Source: Ktedonobacteraceae bacterium
Lineage (GTDB): Bacteria > Chloroflexota > Ktedonobacteria > Ktedonobacterales > Ktedonobacteraceae
Reading direction: 5' to 3'
Length of the DNA stretch: 10,170 nt
Assembly: GCA_014896635.1 (NCBI GenBank)
Contig: JADBKA010000166.1
Location: 1 to 10,170, forward strand
In this document: piece after piece, positions 1-7,100 of the stretch
Layout of the letters: every line of letters starts with the position of its first letter
How positions within the stretch are numbered: the first letter of the stretch is position 1
Program-made: the position numbers and the translations under genes
The notes under the pieces: generated by a model
Told to the model about the DNA's origin: nothing
Seen by the model: only the letters and a program-made list of their open reading frames with translations
The model's database searches: none

Positions 1-225
1 ACGGGCATCGCCCGCGCGTCAGGTATCCCCCATGCCCTGGAGGTCCGCACACTTGAGCAGTTGAAAAAGGAGGTTGCCCGGGCACTGGCGGGTGAAACCC
101 TGACCACAATCGTTGCCAAAGTTGAAGCCATCGGACCGAAATCATTTCACATGGACCTGGGGTTGTTAGAGAATCGCTTCCAGTTTAAACGCGCTCTGGA
201 GGCAATGCAGCGGAAAGAATCCTGA
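1..225 (+). CDS. C-terminal part of a probable thiamine-diphosphate-dependent enzyme (5' end outside window)
   Basis: Reading frame 1 is open from the first base to a TGA at 223-225 and gives the last 74 residues of a protein. The visible part begins within TGIARASGIPHALEVRTLEQ and ends in an alpha-helical tail containing a GPKSFHMD stretch. An 'A...GI...VRTLEEL...' segment near the C-terminus, where a short strand and helix close the last Rossmann-like lobe, recalls the pyrophosphate-binding domain of ThDP decarboxylases of the sulfopyruvate / phosphonopyruvate decarboxylase type. That is recognition by eye of a short fragment. The cofactor-binding GDG motif would lie upstream and is not visible, so the substrate cannot be named. 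The next gene starts 19 nt after the stop with its own ribosome binding site, so the two are probably co-transcribed and may act on consecutive intermediates. Confidence 0.6.
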   Translation, partial: TGIARASGIPHALEVRTLEQLKKEVARALAGETLTTIVAKVEAIGPKSFHMDLGLLENRFQFKRALEAMQRKES

Positions 226-232
226 ATTGAGA

Positions 233-238
233 AAGGAG
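233..238 (+). promoter_or_regulatory. Ribosome binding site AAGGAG of the cyclase-family hydrolase
   Basis: AAGGAG lies 6 nt before ATG 245 in the 19-nt gap after the ThDP enzyme stop. It decides the start against the upstream in-frame TTG at 227, which has no comparable site. Confidence 0.75.
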
Positions 239-244
239 CCGGAC

Positions 245-1021
245 ATGACCAGCGTTTTATTTCAACTCCTGGAGGAACTGCGCACCGGGAGCTTGCGTGT
301 GGTTGATCTGACTACACCACTCTCACCGGAGACCCCTGTCATCGACCTGCCGCCGGTCTTTGCTCCCTCACCTGGGCTGACACTCACCGAAATCTCTCGT
401 TATGACTCGAAAGGCCCGGCCTGGTACTGGAATATCCTGAACCTGGGGGAGCACACCGGAACGCACTTTGATGCGCCGGTCCACTGGATTACCGGCAGGG
501 ATCTCCCCAACAATACCACAGACACCATTCCAGTCGCCAGATTCATCGGACCGGCCTGTGTGATCGATGTGACCAGCGAGGTAGCACAAGCAGAGGATTT
601 TCTGCTCCAGATTTCCCATGTCGAGGACTGGGAGAGCAAGTACGGGCGCATCCCTGACGGCGCATGGGTATTGATTCGCAGCGACTGGAGCAAACGCGAA
701 GGGCGAGCAGCTTTTTTGAATGCCGGCCCGGACGGCCCGCACTCGCCGGGCTTCCATCCGTCCTGCTCGGCCTGGCTGGCCAGCCAGCGCGACATCCTGG
801 GCGTGGGCGTCGAGACAGTTGGCACCGATGCCGGGCAGGCCGGGAGCTTCGATCCACCTTTCCCTAGCCACTCCTACATGCATGGAGCGGGTCGCTTTGG
901 CCTGACAAGCCTGATCAATCTTGATCAATTGCCTCCGACGGGCGCTCTCGTCATTGCTGCACCGCTCAAAATCGTCGGTGGCTCAGGGAGTCCTCTACGA
1001 GTGATTGCGATTACTCCGTAG
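245..1021 (+). CDS. Cyclase-family (PF04199) metal-dependent hydrolase, kynurenine formamidase / isatin hydrolase-like
   Basis: 258 residues, the usual length for the family. The signature HTGTHFDAPVH is present at residues 70-80, giving H70, H74 and D76 as metal ligands and H80 as likely general base. A later G-V-E-T-V-G-T-D strand (187-195) and a C-terminal S-H-S-x-M-H-G-A-G segment (208-216, H209 and H213) are also family features. There is no signal peptide, so it should be cytoplasmic. Family members hydrolyse amide or cyclic amide bonds (N-formylkynurenine, isatin, related cyclic compounds) with Mn2+ or Zn2+. The exact substrate is not determinable here. ATG 245 is preferred over an in-frame TTG at 227, because AAGGAG at 233-238 sits 6 nt upstream. 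Oddity: the Glu that follows the second His motif by about 12 residues in KynB-type enzymes appears to be Thr (T221). Coupling to the ThDP enzyme upstream suggests a catabolic pair. Confidence 0.88.
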   Translation: MTSVLFQLLEELRTGSLRVVDLTTPLSPETPVIDLPPVFAPSPGLTLTEISRYDSKGPAWYWNILNLGEHTGTHFDAPVHWITGRDLPNNTTDTIPVARFIGPACVIDVTSEVAQAEDFLLQISHVEDWESKYGRIPDGAWVLIRSDWSKREGRAAFLNAGPDGPHSPGFHPSCSAWLASQRDILGVGVETVGTDAGQAGSFDPPFPSHSYMHGAGRFGLTSLINLDQLPPTGALVIAAPLKIVGGSGSPLRVIAITP

Positions 1022-1073
1022 GAGAAACTCGGAACAGGAGAATTGATTCTTGCACAGTTTTTTCGCCAAGGAC

Positions 1074-1105
1074 CTGCCCGCTCAGAGAGATATCTGGCCG
1101 GGCAG
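1074..1105 (+). other. Inverted repeat after the hydrolase gene (weak hairpin, no U-tract)
   Basis: CTGCCCG (1074-1080) is repeated in inverse orientation as CGGGCAG (1099-1105) around an 18-nt loop. It lies 53 nt after the hydrolase stop, in the 223-nt gap before pccB. No run of T follows, so an intrinsic terminator is not supported. It could be a factor-dependent 3' end structure or chance. I see nothing else of note in this gap apart from a possible promoter at its right end. Confidence 0.2.
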
Positions 1106-1202
1106 CCTTATCAAATGAGCAAGCCCTCGCTGCACAACATAACGGCCCAGTTGTAAGTGTCACGGGGAAGCTGCACTAAGCAACACAGCAACACCTCGCT
1201 TC

Positions 1203-1231
1203 TTGACGCACCAGGACCGCTATGTTATCCT
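1203..1231 (+). promoter_or_regulatory. Candidate sigma70-type promoter before pccB
   Basis: TTGACG (1203-1208, 5 of 6 to the -35 consensus) and TATCCT (1226-1231, 4 of 6 to the -10 consensus) are separated by exactly 17 nt. The predicted transcription start, about 1238, would fall only a few bases before ATG 1245 and downstream of the GGAG at 1234-1237. It therefore fits better if translation starts at ATG 1263 or is leaderless. Promoter prediction by eye in moderately G+C-rich DNA is unreliable. Confidence 0.3.
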
Positions 1232-1233
1232 TT

Positions 1234-1237
1234 GGAG
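1234..1237 (+). promoter_or_regulatory. Ribosome binding site GGAG supporting pccB start at 1245
   Basis: GGAG is 7 nt upstream of ATG 1245. The next in-frame ATG (1263) has only a GGAG at 1247-1250 with a long 12-nt spacing. The extra N-terminal residues before the conserved core are low in complexity either way, so homology does not settle the start. Confidence 0.5.
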
Positions 1238-1244
1238 AGAGACT

Positions 1245-2864
1245 ATGGAGATAGAACCCGACATGGCTACGAGCGAACACAGTCCACACAAGGCTGCAAG
1301 CACCCCCGGCAATAAAGGAACAAAAGAAAAGCTGGCTGAACTACAAGCGTTGAAAGCGGCAGCCGTCCTCGGTGGCGGCCCCAGGCGCATCGAGGCGCAG
1401 CATAAAAAAGGCAAGCTCACTGCACGCGAACGCATCGACCTGCTGCTCGATCCCGGAACTTTCAATGAACTGGATATGTTTGTTACTCATCGCACGACAG
1501 ACTTTGGTCTGGACGAGCAGAGAATCCCCGGCGATGGCGTCGTGACCGGATACGGGCAGATAGATGGCCGTCTCGTCTATATTTTTTCCCAGGATTTCAC
1601 CGTTTTTGGCGGCTCCCTCTCTGAAGCGCACGCGGAAAAGATCTGTAAGGTAATGGACCTGGCAATGAAAAACGGTGCTCCAGTCATCGGCCTCAACGAC
1701 TCGGGGGGCGCACGTATTCAGGAAGGCGTGGTCAGCCTGGGTGCCTATGCCGATATATTTTTGCGCAACACGCTGGCATCCGGCGTCATCCCCCAGATCT
1801 CGGCTATCATGGGACCATGCGCTGGCGGCGCCGTCTATTCCCCGGCCATCACCGATTTCACCTTTATGGTTGAAGAAACCAGCTACATGTTCGTCACCGG
1901 ACCAGACGTCTTGAAAGCGGTAACACATGAAGAAGTGACTTTTGAGGATCTGGGTGGGGCGCGCGTCCATAACACGACGAGCGGTGTGGCACACTTCTCC
2001 TGCCGCGACGAGTCTGATTGCATCCGCATGATCCGCCAGTTGCTGAGCTACATTCCCTCGAACAACCTGGAAGATCCCCCACGCATCACCCCGGCAGATT
2101 CGCCCCGGCGAGCGGAAGAGGCTCTCGACAGCATCATTCCCGACAACCCCAACAAACCATATGACATGAAAACCGCCATTCATTATATTGTGGATGATGG
2201 TGAGTTTTTTGAAGTGCAGGAGTATTTCGCACAGAATATCATTGTCGGCTTCGCGCGCCTCAATGGCCGTTCCGTTGGTATCGTTGCTCAGCAGCCACGT
2301 GTGCTGGCCGGTGCGCTCGATATCGACGCTTCCGATAAAGCAGCTCGCTTCGTGCGTTTCTGCGATTGCTTCAACATCCCTCTCATCACCTTTGTCGATG
2401 TCCCCGGCTTCCTGCCCGGACTCGACCAGGCTCTCAGAGGCATCATCCGGCACGGCGCCAAGCTCCTCTACGCCTATTGCGAGGCAACTGTTCCCAAGAT
2501 TACCGTTATCACACGCAAAGCCTATGGCGGCGCTTACGATGTCATGAGCAGCAAGCATGTGCGCGGCGACATCAACTACGCCTGGCCGACAGCCGAAATC
2601 GCAGTGATGGGAGCTGAAGGGGCCGTCAACATCCTCTTTAAAAGTGAGATCGAGAAGGCCGACGACCCGGAGCAACGGCGCAAAGAGTTGATCGCTGAAT
2701 ATACTGAGAAATTCAATAATCCCTACGTCGCAGCCGCTCGCGGCTACATCGACGAAATCATTGAGCCACGCCACACGCGCACCAAACTCATCAACGCACT
2801 GGAAATGCTCAAGAACAAACGTGACTCCAACCCGCCCAAAAAGCACGGGAATATCCCACTGTAA
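1245..2864 (+). CDS. pccB: Propionyl-CoA / acyl-CoA carboxylase carboxyltransferase (beta) subunit
   Basis: 539 residues, the normal size for a complete PccB-type subunit (PF01039). It transfers the carboxyl group from carboxybiotin to propionyl-CoA, giving (S)-methylmalonyl-CoA. The N-terminal half contains [44 protein letters not shown] and [16 protein letters not shown]. The C-terminal half contains DVPGFLPG, a second GG-A oxyanion site in [10 protein letters not shown] (426 onward) and SSKHVRGD. D432 of AYDVM matches the Asp that, in Streptomyces PccB, is tied to propionyl-CoA rather than acetyl-CoA preference. ATG 1245 has GGAG at 1234-1237, 7 nt upstream; ATG 1263 is the alternative. 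Oddity: the usual QEYGGIIRHG is [10 protein letters not shown] here (R398). The biotin carboxylase / carrier subunit is not in the window. A methylmalonyl-CoA epimerase lies convergently 15 nt away, which supports the propionyl-CoA assignment. Confidence 0.93.
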   Translation: MEIEPDMATSEHSPHKAASTPGNKGTKEKLAELQALKAAAVLGGGPRRIEAQHKKGKLTARERIDLLLDPGTFNELDMFVTHRTTDFGLDEQRIPGDGVVTGYGQIDGRLVYIFSQDFTVFGGSLSEAHAEKICKVMDLAMKNGAPVIGLNDSGGARIQEGVVSLGAYADIFLRNTLASGVIPQISAIMGPCAGGAVYSPAITDFTFMVEETSYMFVTGPDVLKAVTHEEVTFEDLGGARVHNTTSGVAHFSCRDESDCIRMIRQLLSYIPSNNLEDPPRITPADSPRRAEEALDSIIPDNPNKPYDMKTAIHYIVDDGEFFEVQEYFAQNIIVGFARLNGRSVGIVAQQPRVLAGALDIDASDKAARFVRFCDCFNIPLITFVDVPGFLPGLDQALRGIIRHGAKLLYAYCEATVPKITVITRKAYGGAYDVMSSKHVRGDINYAWPTAEIAVMGAEGAVNILFKSEIEKADDPEQRRKELIAEYTEKFNNPYVAAARGYIDEIIEPRHTRTKLINALEMLKNKRDSNPPKKHGNIPL

Positions 2865-2867
2865 GTC

Positions 2868-2889
2868 AGAGCAAACTTTTCAGTGCTCT
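2868..2889. terminator. Small hairpin between convergent pccB and epimerase genes, possible bidirectional 3' end
   Basis: AGAGCA (2868-2873) pairs with TGCTCT (2884-2889) across a 10-nt loop. It begins 3 nt after the pccB stop and overlaps the last codons of the epimerase gene on the other strand. On the plus strand the stem is followed by TTTCTC, a poor U-tract. A stem of only 6 bp makes this a weak candidate, though it is the only structure in the 15-nt gap. Confidence 0.25.
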
Positions 2890-3290
2890 TTCTCAATCAA
2901 CTCAAGCAGCACGCCGTTTGCGGCCTTAGGATGGAGAAAGATGGCGCGTCCCTCAGCAGCTTTGCGTGGCCGCTTATCCAGTACCGGCACCCCTTTTTCC
3001 TGCATCTCGCGCAAAGCTGCTTCAATATCGTCAACTTCCAGGCAGATGTGATGCAGCCCCTCACCGCGCTTCTCCAGGAATCTGACCAGGCTCGAAGTGG
3101 GATTCGTCGGTTCGATCAACTCGATCTCGCTTCCCCGGCCATCTGTCGGTGGCAGAAAAGCAATACGCACCTGTTCAGTCGGCACTTCACGTATCTCGCT
3201 CGGAGTCAGGCCCAGTACATCCCGATAAAACGGTAATGCCTGCTCGATACTGCGCACGATGATGGCGATATGATCAACACGTCGAGACAT
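2880..3290 (-). CDS. mce: Methylmalonyl-CoA epimerase (VOC superfamily)
   Basis: 136 residues, the usual length. The protein interconverts (S)- and (R)-methylmalonyl-CoA, linking propionyl-CoA carboxylase to the B12-dependent mutase. The paired beta-alpha-beta-beta-beta modules of the vicinal oxygen chelate fold are visible. The first starts with VDHIAIIV (H7), then FYRDVLGL and E-I-E-L-I-E-P (55-61). The second starts with GEGLHHICLEVDDIEAA (78-92; H80/H81) and ends with NGVLLELIE (E130). H7, H80 or H81 and E130 are the expected metal ligands. ATG 3290 is preceded by a strong AGGAGGAG (plus-strand 3301-3308) about 10 nt away. The DUF402 gene ends 31 nt upstream on the same strand, so the two are probably one transcript. 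pccB, which makes the substrate, is convergent. The main alternative is a generic VOC-family protein, less likely given the GEGLHH signature and the neighbour. Confidence 0.92.
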   Translation of the reverse strand: MSRRVDHIAIIVRSIEQALPFYRDVLGLTPSEIREVPTEQVRIAFLPPTDGRGSEIELIEPTNPTSSLVRFLEKRGEGLHHICLEVDDIEAALREMQEKGVPVLDKRPRKAAEGRAIFLHPKAANGVLLELIEKEH

Positions 3291-3321
3291 GAAAGTTCTT
3301 CTCCTCCTCTACTGAGCCAGC

Positions 3322-3885
3322 TTATTGCTTATTCTCACAGTGAGCCAGGTGAAAATCGGTCTGTTGCAGATGATATGGCACGTGCGCGAACAGACCCAGA
3401 CTGGGGCGGATTGAGCTGGTCAACGTTTGCAGGGCCATCAAGGCACTGATGCGCGTCTCTTCACTATAGCGCAGCATAGCCGCTGCCTGTTCGAATTCGG
3501 CCTGTGTTAGCACTTCATACGAAAGGTCCGGCTTCACCAGGATACTCAGTTCCAGATCTATAAAGGATAGTCGATCATATTCAATCGTCGCGGGCTGAAT
3601 AATCGTCGCATAGGTATGGATCAACGCCTGCTCCTGGTAGAAAGCACTGAGCATATACCAGCGCTGCGGCCAGAAAAACTGCACACAGTGATAGCGTAAG
3701 GGGCGCGTCCCTGTCGCCCAGTTCATAGGCGTCCCGGCGGGCAGCCAGAGGCGTATGTTATCGCTCGTCGTTTCGGGCTGTTGTTCATCGCCAAGTCGTA
3801 AATGCTCATTCAATTTATACGCTCTCCACGATCCGCGTAGCGTTTGATCATAGCTACGACTCTCCACCAGAAAATCCTGTTGCAT
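3322..3885 (-). CDS. DUF402 domain protein, possible nucleoside-phosphate phosphohydrolase relative
   Basis: 187 residues. The order of features fits DUF402 (PF04167): an N-terminal R-S-Y-D-x-x-x-R-G-S-W strand (10-20), a W/Y-rich middle (Q-F-F-W-P-Q-R-W-Y-M), then Y92 in HTYATI, FIDLEL (108-113), a P-D-L turn, LTQAEF (126-131) and a helical C-terminus. Family members with known roles include nucleoside tri/diphosphatases of Staphylococcus and FomD of fosfomycin biosynthesis; both use Asp/Glu-bound divalent metal. Here the second Asp of the usual D-L-x-L-D motif is S114, and the acidic D-E-D-E-F motif is T-Q-A-E-F, so only D110 and E130 remain. Activity may be altered or lost. ATG 3885 is chosen because GGGAG (plus 3893-3897) lies 7 nt upstream and a good promoter lies just before it. 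A longer start at TTG 3921 would lie inside that promoter. It is probably co-transcribed with mce. Confidence 0.72.
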   Translation of the reverse strand: MQQDFLVESRSYDQTLRGSWRAYKLNEHLRLGDEQQPETTSDNIRLWLPAGTPMNWATGTRPLRYHCVQFFWPQRWYMLSAFYQEQALIHTYATIIQPATIEYDRLSFIDLELSILVKPDLSYEVLTQAEFEQAAAMLRYSEETRISALMALQTLTSSIRPSLGLFAHVPYHLQQTDFHLAHCENKQ

Positions 3886-3892
3886 GATTGCA

Positions 3893-3897
3893 CTCCC
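3893..3897 (-). promoter_or_regulatory. Ribosome binding site GGGAG deciding the DUF402 gene start
   Basis: On the minus strand GGGAG lies 7 nt before ATG 3885. In-frame ATGs at 3909 and 3912 and the TTG at 3921 have weaker or badly spaced sites, and would fall at or upstream of the predicted transcription start. Confidence 0.6.
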
Positions 3898-3910
3898 TTC
3901 ATCTTTCATC

Positions 3911-3939
3911 ATACTACGCAAATTCGCTCCATTTGTCTA
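3911..3939 (-). promoter_or_regulatory. Candidate promoter of the DUF402-mce operon
   Basis: On the minus strand TAGACA (plus 3934-3939, 5 of 6 to the -35 consensus) is followed after exactly 17 nt by TAGTAT (plus 3911-3916, 4 of 6 to the -10 consensus). Transcription would start near 3904, leaving a leader of about 19 nt that contains the GGGAG ribosome binding site. Spacing, position and the ribosome binding site agree with one another. Confidence 0.45.
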
Positions 3940-3975
3940 CCCCGATATAACTAATAGGTCTGTTCCCTCTCATGG

Positions 3976-4031
3976 GAGAAAAAGAAAAGAGCGGGAGACG
4001 CCCCGCGCGACGCGAAGACCCGACGCTCTCC
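3976..4031 (-). terminator. G+C-rich potential hairpin with U-rich tail in the divergent intergenic region
   Basis: AGAGCG (3988-3993) and CGCTCT (4024-4029) form an inverted repeat around a 30-nt, very CpG-rich loop. An alternative pairing is GGAGACG (3994-4000) with CGCTCTCC (4024-4031, one bulged C). Read on the minus strand, the stem is followed by TTTTCTTTTTCTC (plus 3975-3987), as in an intrinsic terminator. However, no minus-strand gene ends here: the DUF402 start is 90 nt further on. It may be a block to antisense transcription, a leader structure or an unannotated small RNA end. Confidence 0.3.
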
Positions 4032-4066
4032 TGGACCCTCGATTTTCCTTTTCGTCACAATTGTTA

Positions 4067-4072
4067 TAGAAT
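4067..4072 (+). promoter_or_regulatory. Candidate -10 element before the giant cyclase gene
   Basis: TAGAAT matches the -10 consensus at 5 of 6 positions and lies 64 nt before ATG 4136. No convincing -35 element is found 16-18 nt upstream, where the sequence is a T/C-rich run. The support is therefore weak. Confidence 0.25.
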
Positions 4073-4125
4073 AGAGAGCAATTCCTGATCCTGATCTCAA
4101 TGCGACAGATCCAGCAGAGCGGAAT

Positions 4126-4130
4126 AAAGG
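4126..4130 (+). promoter_or_regulatory. Ribosome binding site AAAGG deciding the start of the giant cyclase gene
   Basis: AAAGG, within GGAATAAAGG at 4121-4130, lies 5 nt before ATG 4136. The in-frame ATG at 4100 has no purine-rich site in front of it. Starting at 4136 also places the first zinc-ribbon motif directly at the N-terminus (M-R-C-P-N-C), as is common in such proteins. Confidence 0.55.
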
Positions 4131-4135
4131 TTTGT

Positions 4136-7100
4136 ATGCGCTGCCCCAATTGTCAAACAATGAATCCGGCCAACGCCAAATTCTGTCTTGAATGTGGCAA
4201 CCGCCTGGTTATCTGTCCTGCTTGCGGGACAATTAACCTGCCTGTAGCAAAATTCTGTATTGAATGCGGTACGGCTTTGCAGTCGAAGGAAGCGGCTTCC
4301 GGCCCCACATCCCCGACGCAGCCAGTCTCGCAGATCGCTACAGGGCAGCAGCACACCTTATCGCCAGCAGTCGCAGATAATGGAGCTGCTAATGGCACCA
4401 CCACACAGCCGGTCCATGTGCCTGAACTGCTCGTGCCATCAGAAGAACGCCGGATTGTTACGGTGATGTTCGCCGATATCACTGGCTCGACACCTCTGGC
4501 CGACAGACTGGACCCCGAAGATCTGCGCGCAATCTTGACGGGCTACTTCAATCTGATGGCCGAGCAGATACGCAAACACGGCGGCACTGTAGAGAAGTAT
4601 ATCGGAGATGCCGTGATGGCCGTCTTCGGCTTACCTATCGCGCACGAAGATGATCCCGACCGCGCCATTCGCACAGCTCTAGATATGCAGGCGGCACTTA
4701 ACCAGTTCAACGATTCACGCCAGGCTCAGATGTCCGATGCCACGCGCCTGCAAATGCGCATCGGCATCAACACAGGCGAGGTTGCCGCTCCCAGCGCCAC
4801 CTACCAGCGTCAGGACTTTCTGATCACTGGCGACGCCGTTAATACTGCGGCGCGTCTCCAGCAGGCAGCAGCTCCCGACACAATCCTTGTGGGGGAACGC
4901 ACGTACCTCTCTGCCCGCGATGTCTTCGAGTTCCGCGCGCTCGCACCACTGTATGTGAAGGGGAAGCCAGAACCACTGCCAACATACGTTGTACTGGGAC
5001 CGCGCCAGCGAACAGCCACCATCGCGCAGCATCCACGCGGTATCGAGGGCCGCCAGGCACCGCTGGTTGGTCGCACGCTGGAACTCATGCTCTTACATGC
5101 CAACTATGCACGTGTACAGGCGGAACGCCGTCCTCATCTGATTACACTACTTGGCGCGCCCGGTATAGGGAAATCGCGTTTAGTGCGTGAATTCATTATA
5201 CGCGAACAGGAAGCAGCAAAAAGAGTTTCGGCTCCAGAATCGAGTGCTTCTCCTAAACTGCTCTATGGCCGCTGCCCTCCTTATGGAGAAGGTATCACCT
5301 ACTGGCCGCTTGTCGAGATTCTGCGCTCGTTACTGGATGTATGTGAAGATGAAAGCAATCAGGATCTGGATAGACGTTTACTGGAATTCGTACGTAGCAC
5401 ACTTGCATATGCAAAAAGAGCAGAATCGGCAGAAGATATTGCCAGTAATATCAAACGTCATATTGGTAGGGGACTGAACGATAGGTTCGATAGGATAGAC
5501 ACTTACCCGGAATTCAAACCTACAGCCAAACTAAGTTCGCATGGCACAGGCAATAAACAGAGAGGTCCCAAGGTGGCATTGCTGCGCGCCTGGCGCGTGC
5601 TGCTAGAAGCACTGGCCGAACAACAACCCCTTATCATTGTCGTCGAAGACCTGCAATGGGCTGATGAGGCATTGCTCGAATTTCTGGAATACCTGATCGA
5701 CCGCATCACTAATGCGCCGATCCTCTTCCTCTGCCCGGCCCGCCAGGACTTCTTTGAGCGCAGGCACGATTGGGGTGGTGGCAAGCGTAATTTTACCACT
5801 ATCGAGATGGAAGCGCTCTCCCAGGAAGAATGCAGCGAACTCGTCGATGCGCTGTTAAACACCGATGATTTGCCAGAAGTGCTGCGCAATACCATTCTGG
5901 CACGCGCCGAGGGCAATCCGTTTTTTGTCGAGGAGATCGTACGCATGTTCATTGATCAGGGCATTCTCGTTCCCGAAGAAGATGCCACTCTCCAGACAAC
6001 CCGCTGGCGCCCCGGCCCCTACAGCGAACTGCTGAGCGACCTGGCAGTGCCTGCTGAGCACCTGCAAGATAATTTGCTCGATGCGCATTACCTGCTACCT
6101 TTGCCGCGTGTTCCCGATACTATTCAGGGAGTGCTTGCAGCGCGTGTTGATCTCTTGAATCCTACAGAAAAGCTCATCTTACAACATGCAGCCATCATTG
6201 GACGCACCTTCTGGCTTTCAGCAGTGCTGGAACTGGCAACGGGCATCAGCGCCGCTACCGTGCTGGACGCGCTGGCATCGCTGGTCCACCGCGACTTCAT
6301 TCTCGAAGTCGAACAACCATCGCGCAGCCTGATGGAGCACGACCGCAATTTCAGCTTCAAGCATATTTTGATCCGTGAAGTAGTATACAATAACATCCCG
6401 CGCGTACGCCGCACACAGGAGCACGCGCACCTGGCTCTCTGGCTGGAAGAAAAAATAGCCGACCGGCGGGAGAACTTCATTGAACTCCTGGCTCACCATT
6501 ACCGGCAGGCCCTGAACACCTGGTCGCCAGCTCTTCCTTTGCATGCCATCGAGATCAAGTACACATCCCTCTCCACAGCCACATCGACGGGGGAGGAGAC
6601 ACCGGTTCAGTTGACCAGAGCGGAACTCCGCCAGCGGGCTATCGCTTATCTTATCCTGGCAGGAGACCAGGCCCTGCACAGCTATTCAACCCTGCGGGCT
6701 ATCGGAGCTTACAGTGATGCGCTCGATCTGCTTGCAGAGAGCGGAGCTGGTTCTCAGGAACACATTAAAATGTTCATGAAGCTGGGCGATGCCTATGTCC
6801 AGCGTGGGAACATGGAGGCAGCTTTACGGGAGTACCGCCAGGCCCTGCACCTGGCACAGCAGGAGCGCTCACTTCTGACGGATAGAGAATTGCTCACACT
6901 CTATGAACGTATGGCGGCTCCAGCCACGCGCTGGCTGGCTCACTTTGACAACACTCCTGACCCACAAGAGATACGTGCGTATATCGACGCGGGATTACAG
7001 CTCCTCGAAAAGGATGAGGTAAGCAGTGAACGTGTGTCCTTCCTCACCTACCAGGCGCTCTGGTACATTCGCCAGATGGAAAGCACCACGCCCGCAGAGA

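Noticed and set aside
227..244. TTG at 227 as start of the cyclase-family hydrolase.
   Set aside because: ATG 245 has a well-placed AAGGAG; the TTG has none and begins 2 nt after the previous stop.
913..931. Repeated TGATCAAT in the hydrolase gene as a possible operator.
   Set aside because: It lies deep in coding sequence and follows from the codons of L-I-N-L-D-Q-L.
1341..2846. A 501-codon open frame on the minus strand opposite pccB.
   Set aside because: It is the mirror of a strongly coding, G+C-biased gene. The translation shows no recognisable domain, and the plus-strand frame carries the full PccB motif set.
3886..3921. Longer DUF402 gene starting at TTG 3921 or ATG 3912/3909.
   Set aside because: These lie within or just after the predicted promoter and lack well-spaced ribosome binding sites, while ATG 3885 has GGGAG at 7 nt.
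4100..4135. ATG 4100 as start of the giant cyclase protein.
   Set aside because: No ribosome binding site precedes it; ATG 4136 has AAAGG and begins directly at the zinc knuckle.
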